Assembly (NCBI GenBank): GCA_015063605.1
Contig: SVTV01000007.1
Coordinates: 1-64,000, forward strand
Length of the DNA stretch: 64,000 bases
Direction of reading: 5' to 3'
Source of the DNA: Oscillospiraceae bacterium
Lineage (GTDB): Bacteria; Bacillota; Clostridia; Oscillospirales; SIG627
This document shows, piece after piece, positions 62,945-64,000 of the stretch. Position numbers and translations under genes: made by a program. The notes under the pieces are model-generated. The model searched no databases, had not been told where the DNA came from, and was given only the letters and a program-made list of their open reading frames with translations. Every line of letters begins with the position of its first letter. The stretch's first letter is position 1.

Positions 62945-62981
62945 GCACGGGCATGCAGACATTTTATCCGCTTGCCCGTGC
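62945..62981 (-). terminator. Terminator of the solute-binding protein gene
   Basis: GCACGGGCA (62945-62953) pairs with TGCCCGTGC (62973-62981), 19-nt loop, 45 nt past the stop of the minus-strand gene. The T-run is weak (GTTATTATT). Confidence 0.65.
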
Positions 62982-63025
62982 AATTATATTACTTTATGAC
63001 ATTATATAGTACGTATACCTTTATA

Positions 63026-64000
63026 TCAGTCGAAGTACTGCTCGTATGCGTCTATCGTATCCTGGATCTCCTGAAGAGTAGCTTCCTTGTCCTTTTCTAT
63101 AGTAGAAGCGAACTGGTCTGCGTTATCGGGCATTCCCGCGATGGAATAGAAGTAGTACATCCAACCGAGGTTGTGCTGTGTTCCCCAAGAATTCATGTAA
63201 GCAACGTCATATACTCTGGAGTTGATGATGATATCGAGCATATCGTAAGAATCGTCATCTCTGAGACCACGGCTCTTAACTGTTGTTTCCATGTAAGCCT
63301 GCTTCAAGGTATCAACGGAGCTTCTGCAAAGCATTTCTACCATAAAGCTCGTAGCTTCGGGATCGTTTGTGCATCCTGCAATACCTACGAGGGATCCTGT
63401 GGTAGCGCAGCTTACAGAGTGAGAATAGGATTCCTGACCTTCTTCATACATGGGAAGAGGAAGAATACCGTAGTCGCCTTCCATTTCTCTGTAGGTATCT
63501 ATAGCGTTAAGTATAGTACCGCAGAAGAGGGCTCTGTTATCCTTGGAAATAGGAACTATTACACTGGAGTAGTTGATGAATACGCTTTCGTCGGAATAGA
63601 ATTCCTTCATCTTACCAACGAATTCAGCAGCTCTGGGAGTTTCTACAGCGAGAACGGGAAGGTCGTCGGCGTCCTTTGTAACGATTCTTTCGCCGGAGCA
63701 GAAGTACAATGCATAGCTGTCATAGTTTTCTGCAACGTAACCGTACTTATCTTCGGTACCCCATTTGCCGTTACCGTCATCTGCTGTGTAGTCCTTAGCC
63801 ATTGTAAGAAGCTTTTCCATTGTCCACTTCTTTTCGCGTGCAAGCTGGTAAGGATCTTCATGGTCTTCTTTTTCGTTGAGAACGTCCTTGTTCATGAATA
63901 TACAGTAAACGCCTCTGATATCCGCTGTGTTGAGAGCACCGGATGTAAAGAATACTCTGTTAGCTATGGAGAGGTCCTTTGTAGCATTCTGGTCCCACCA
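63026..64000 (-). CDS. ABC-transporter extracellular solute-binding protein (sugar type), 5' part outside the window
   Basis: The frame is open to the right edge (64000) and gives the C-terminal 324 residues. The layout (WWDQNATKDLSIANRVFF near the cut, then KKWTMEKLLTMAKDYT, WGTEDKYGYV, GDYGILPLPMYEEGQESY, TGSLVGIAGCTNDPEATSF, ending EIQDTIDAYEQYFD) is that of family 1 extracellular solute-binding proteins, where 'Y.ILPLP' and 'A..F..' segments line the cleft. Such lipoproteins deliver oligosaccharides or other solutes to an ABC permease. Signal peptide and partner permeases should lie to the right. The ligand cannot be told. Confidence 0.9.
   Translation of the reverse strand, partial: WWDQNATKDLSIANRVFFTSGALNTADIRGVYCIFMNKDVLNEKEDHEDPYQLAREKKWTMEKLLTMAKDYTADDGNGKWGTEDKYGYVAENYDSYALYFCSGERIVTKDADDLPVLAVETPRAAEFVGKMKEFYSDESVFINYSSVIVPISKDNRALFCGTILNAIDTYREMEGDYGILPLPMYEEGQESYSHSVSCATTGSLVGIAGCTNDPEATSFMVEMLCRSSVDTLKQAYMETTVKSRGLRDDDSYDMLDIIINSRVYDVAYMNSWGTQHNLGWMYYFYSIAGMPDNADQFASTIEKDKEATLQEIQDTIDAYEQYFD

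Overview
The window looks like chromosome of a spore-forming, low-to-mid GC Clostridia member, probably a gut Oscillospiraceae/Ruminococcaceae-type organism. The evidence is the sporulation genes (gpr, spoIIP, a SpoIVFB-like M50 protease and a SpoVD-type PBP with PASTA domains), the Firmicutes order DUF2232-gdpP-rplI-dnaB, HrcA/CIRCE control of groESL, and DnaD/DnaI-type helicase loaders. No rRNA, tRNA or CRISPR array was seen.

Layout. 1-0.3 kb: 3' end of a large serine recombinase, so a mobile element ends at or near the left edge. 0.3-4.5 kb: a compact damage-response-like module. A Y-family polymerase, a small partner and a lipoprotein run leftward; a XRE repressor, an ImmA/IrrE metallopeptidase and an IreB-like protein run rightward. 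Two consensus promoters face each other and are covered by three copies of one 18-bp operator. 4.8-12.3 kb: accessory metabolism (aldose epimerase, tyrosine phenol-lyase/tryptophanase-like enzyme with divergent LysR regulator, LRR membrane protein, GH4 glycosidase, Gfo/Idh/MocA oxidoreductase). 12.4-17.4 kb (minus): three prepilin-like proteins, rsmA, a LytM-fold membrane protein that has lost its zinc ligands, and an autocleaving S24 repressor whose stop overlaps the LytM gene's start. 17.6-18.9 kb: rsmD-coaD behind a structured leader. 18.9-33 kb: dcw cluster mraZ-rsmH-ftsL-ftsI/spoVD-murE-murF-mraY-ftsW-murG-ftsQ-ftsZ, then nfo and a strong terminator; murD, murC, murB and ftsA are absent. 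33-34.5 kb: a zinc-ribbon membrane protein and a decayed prophage/ICE-type gene. 34.5-44.6 kb (minus): DUF2232-gdpP-rplI-dnaB-tilS-ftsH-metK. 44.8-48.7 kb (minus): ParC/GyrA-like topoisomerase subunit, hflX, rpmE. 48.9-52.6 kb: sporulation genes (plus) around rpsT (minus). 52.6-57.2 kb (minus): DUF6020-like membrane protein, VTT-domain protein, class B sortase, HAD phosphatase. 57.5-62.9 kb (plus): an aspartate carbamoyltransferase with a fused PyrI-like zinc domain, the DnaD/DnaI pair, CIRCE-groES-groEL. 63-64 kb (minus): a partial sugar-type ABC solute-binding protein.

Most striking points: (i) the XRE/ImmA/Y-polymerase module, which looks like a LexA-independent, proteolysis-triggered mutagenesis switch similar in logic to DdrO/IrrE of Deinococcus; (ii) the autocleaving S24 repressor coupled to a catalytically dead LytM membrane protein; (iii) the PyrB-zinc domain fusion; (iv) a recurrent CGAAAGG leader placed about 13 nt before many start codons.
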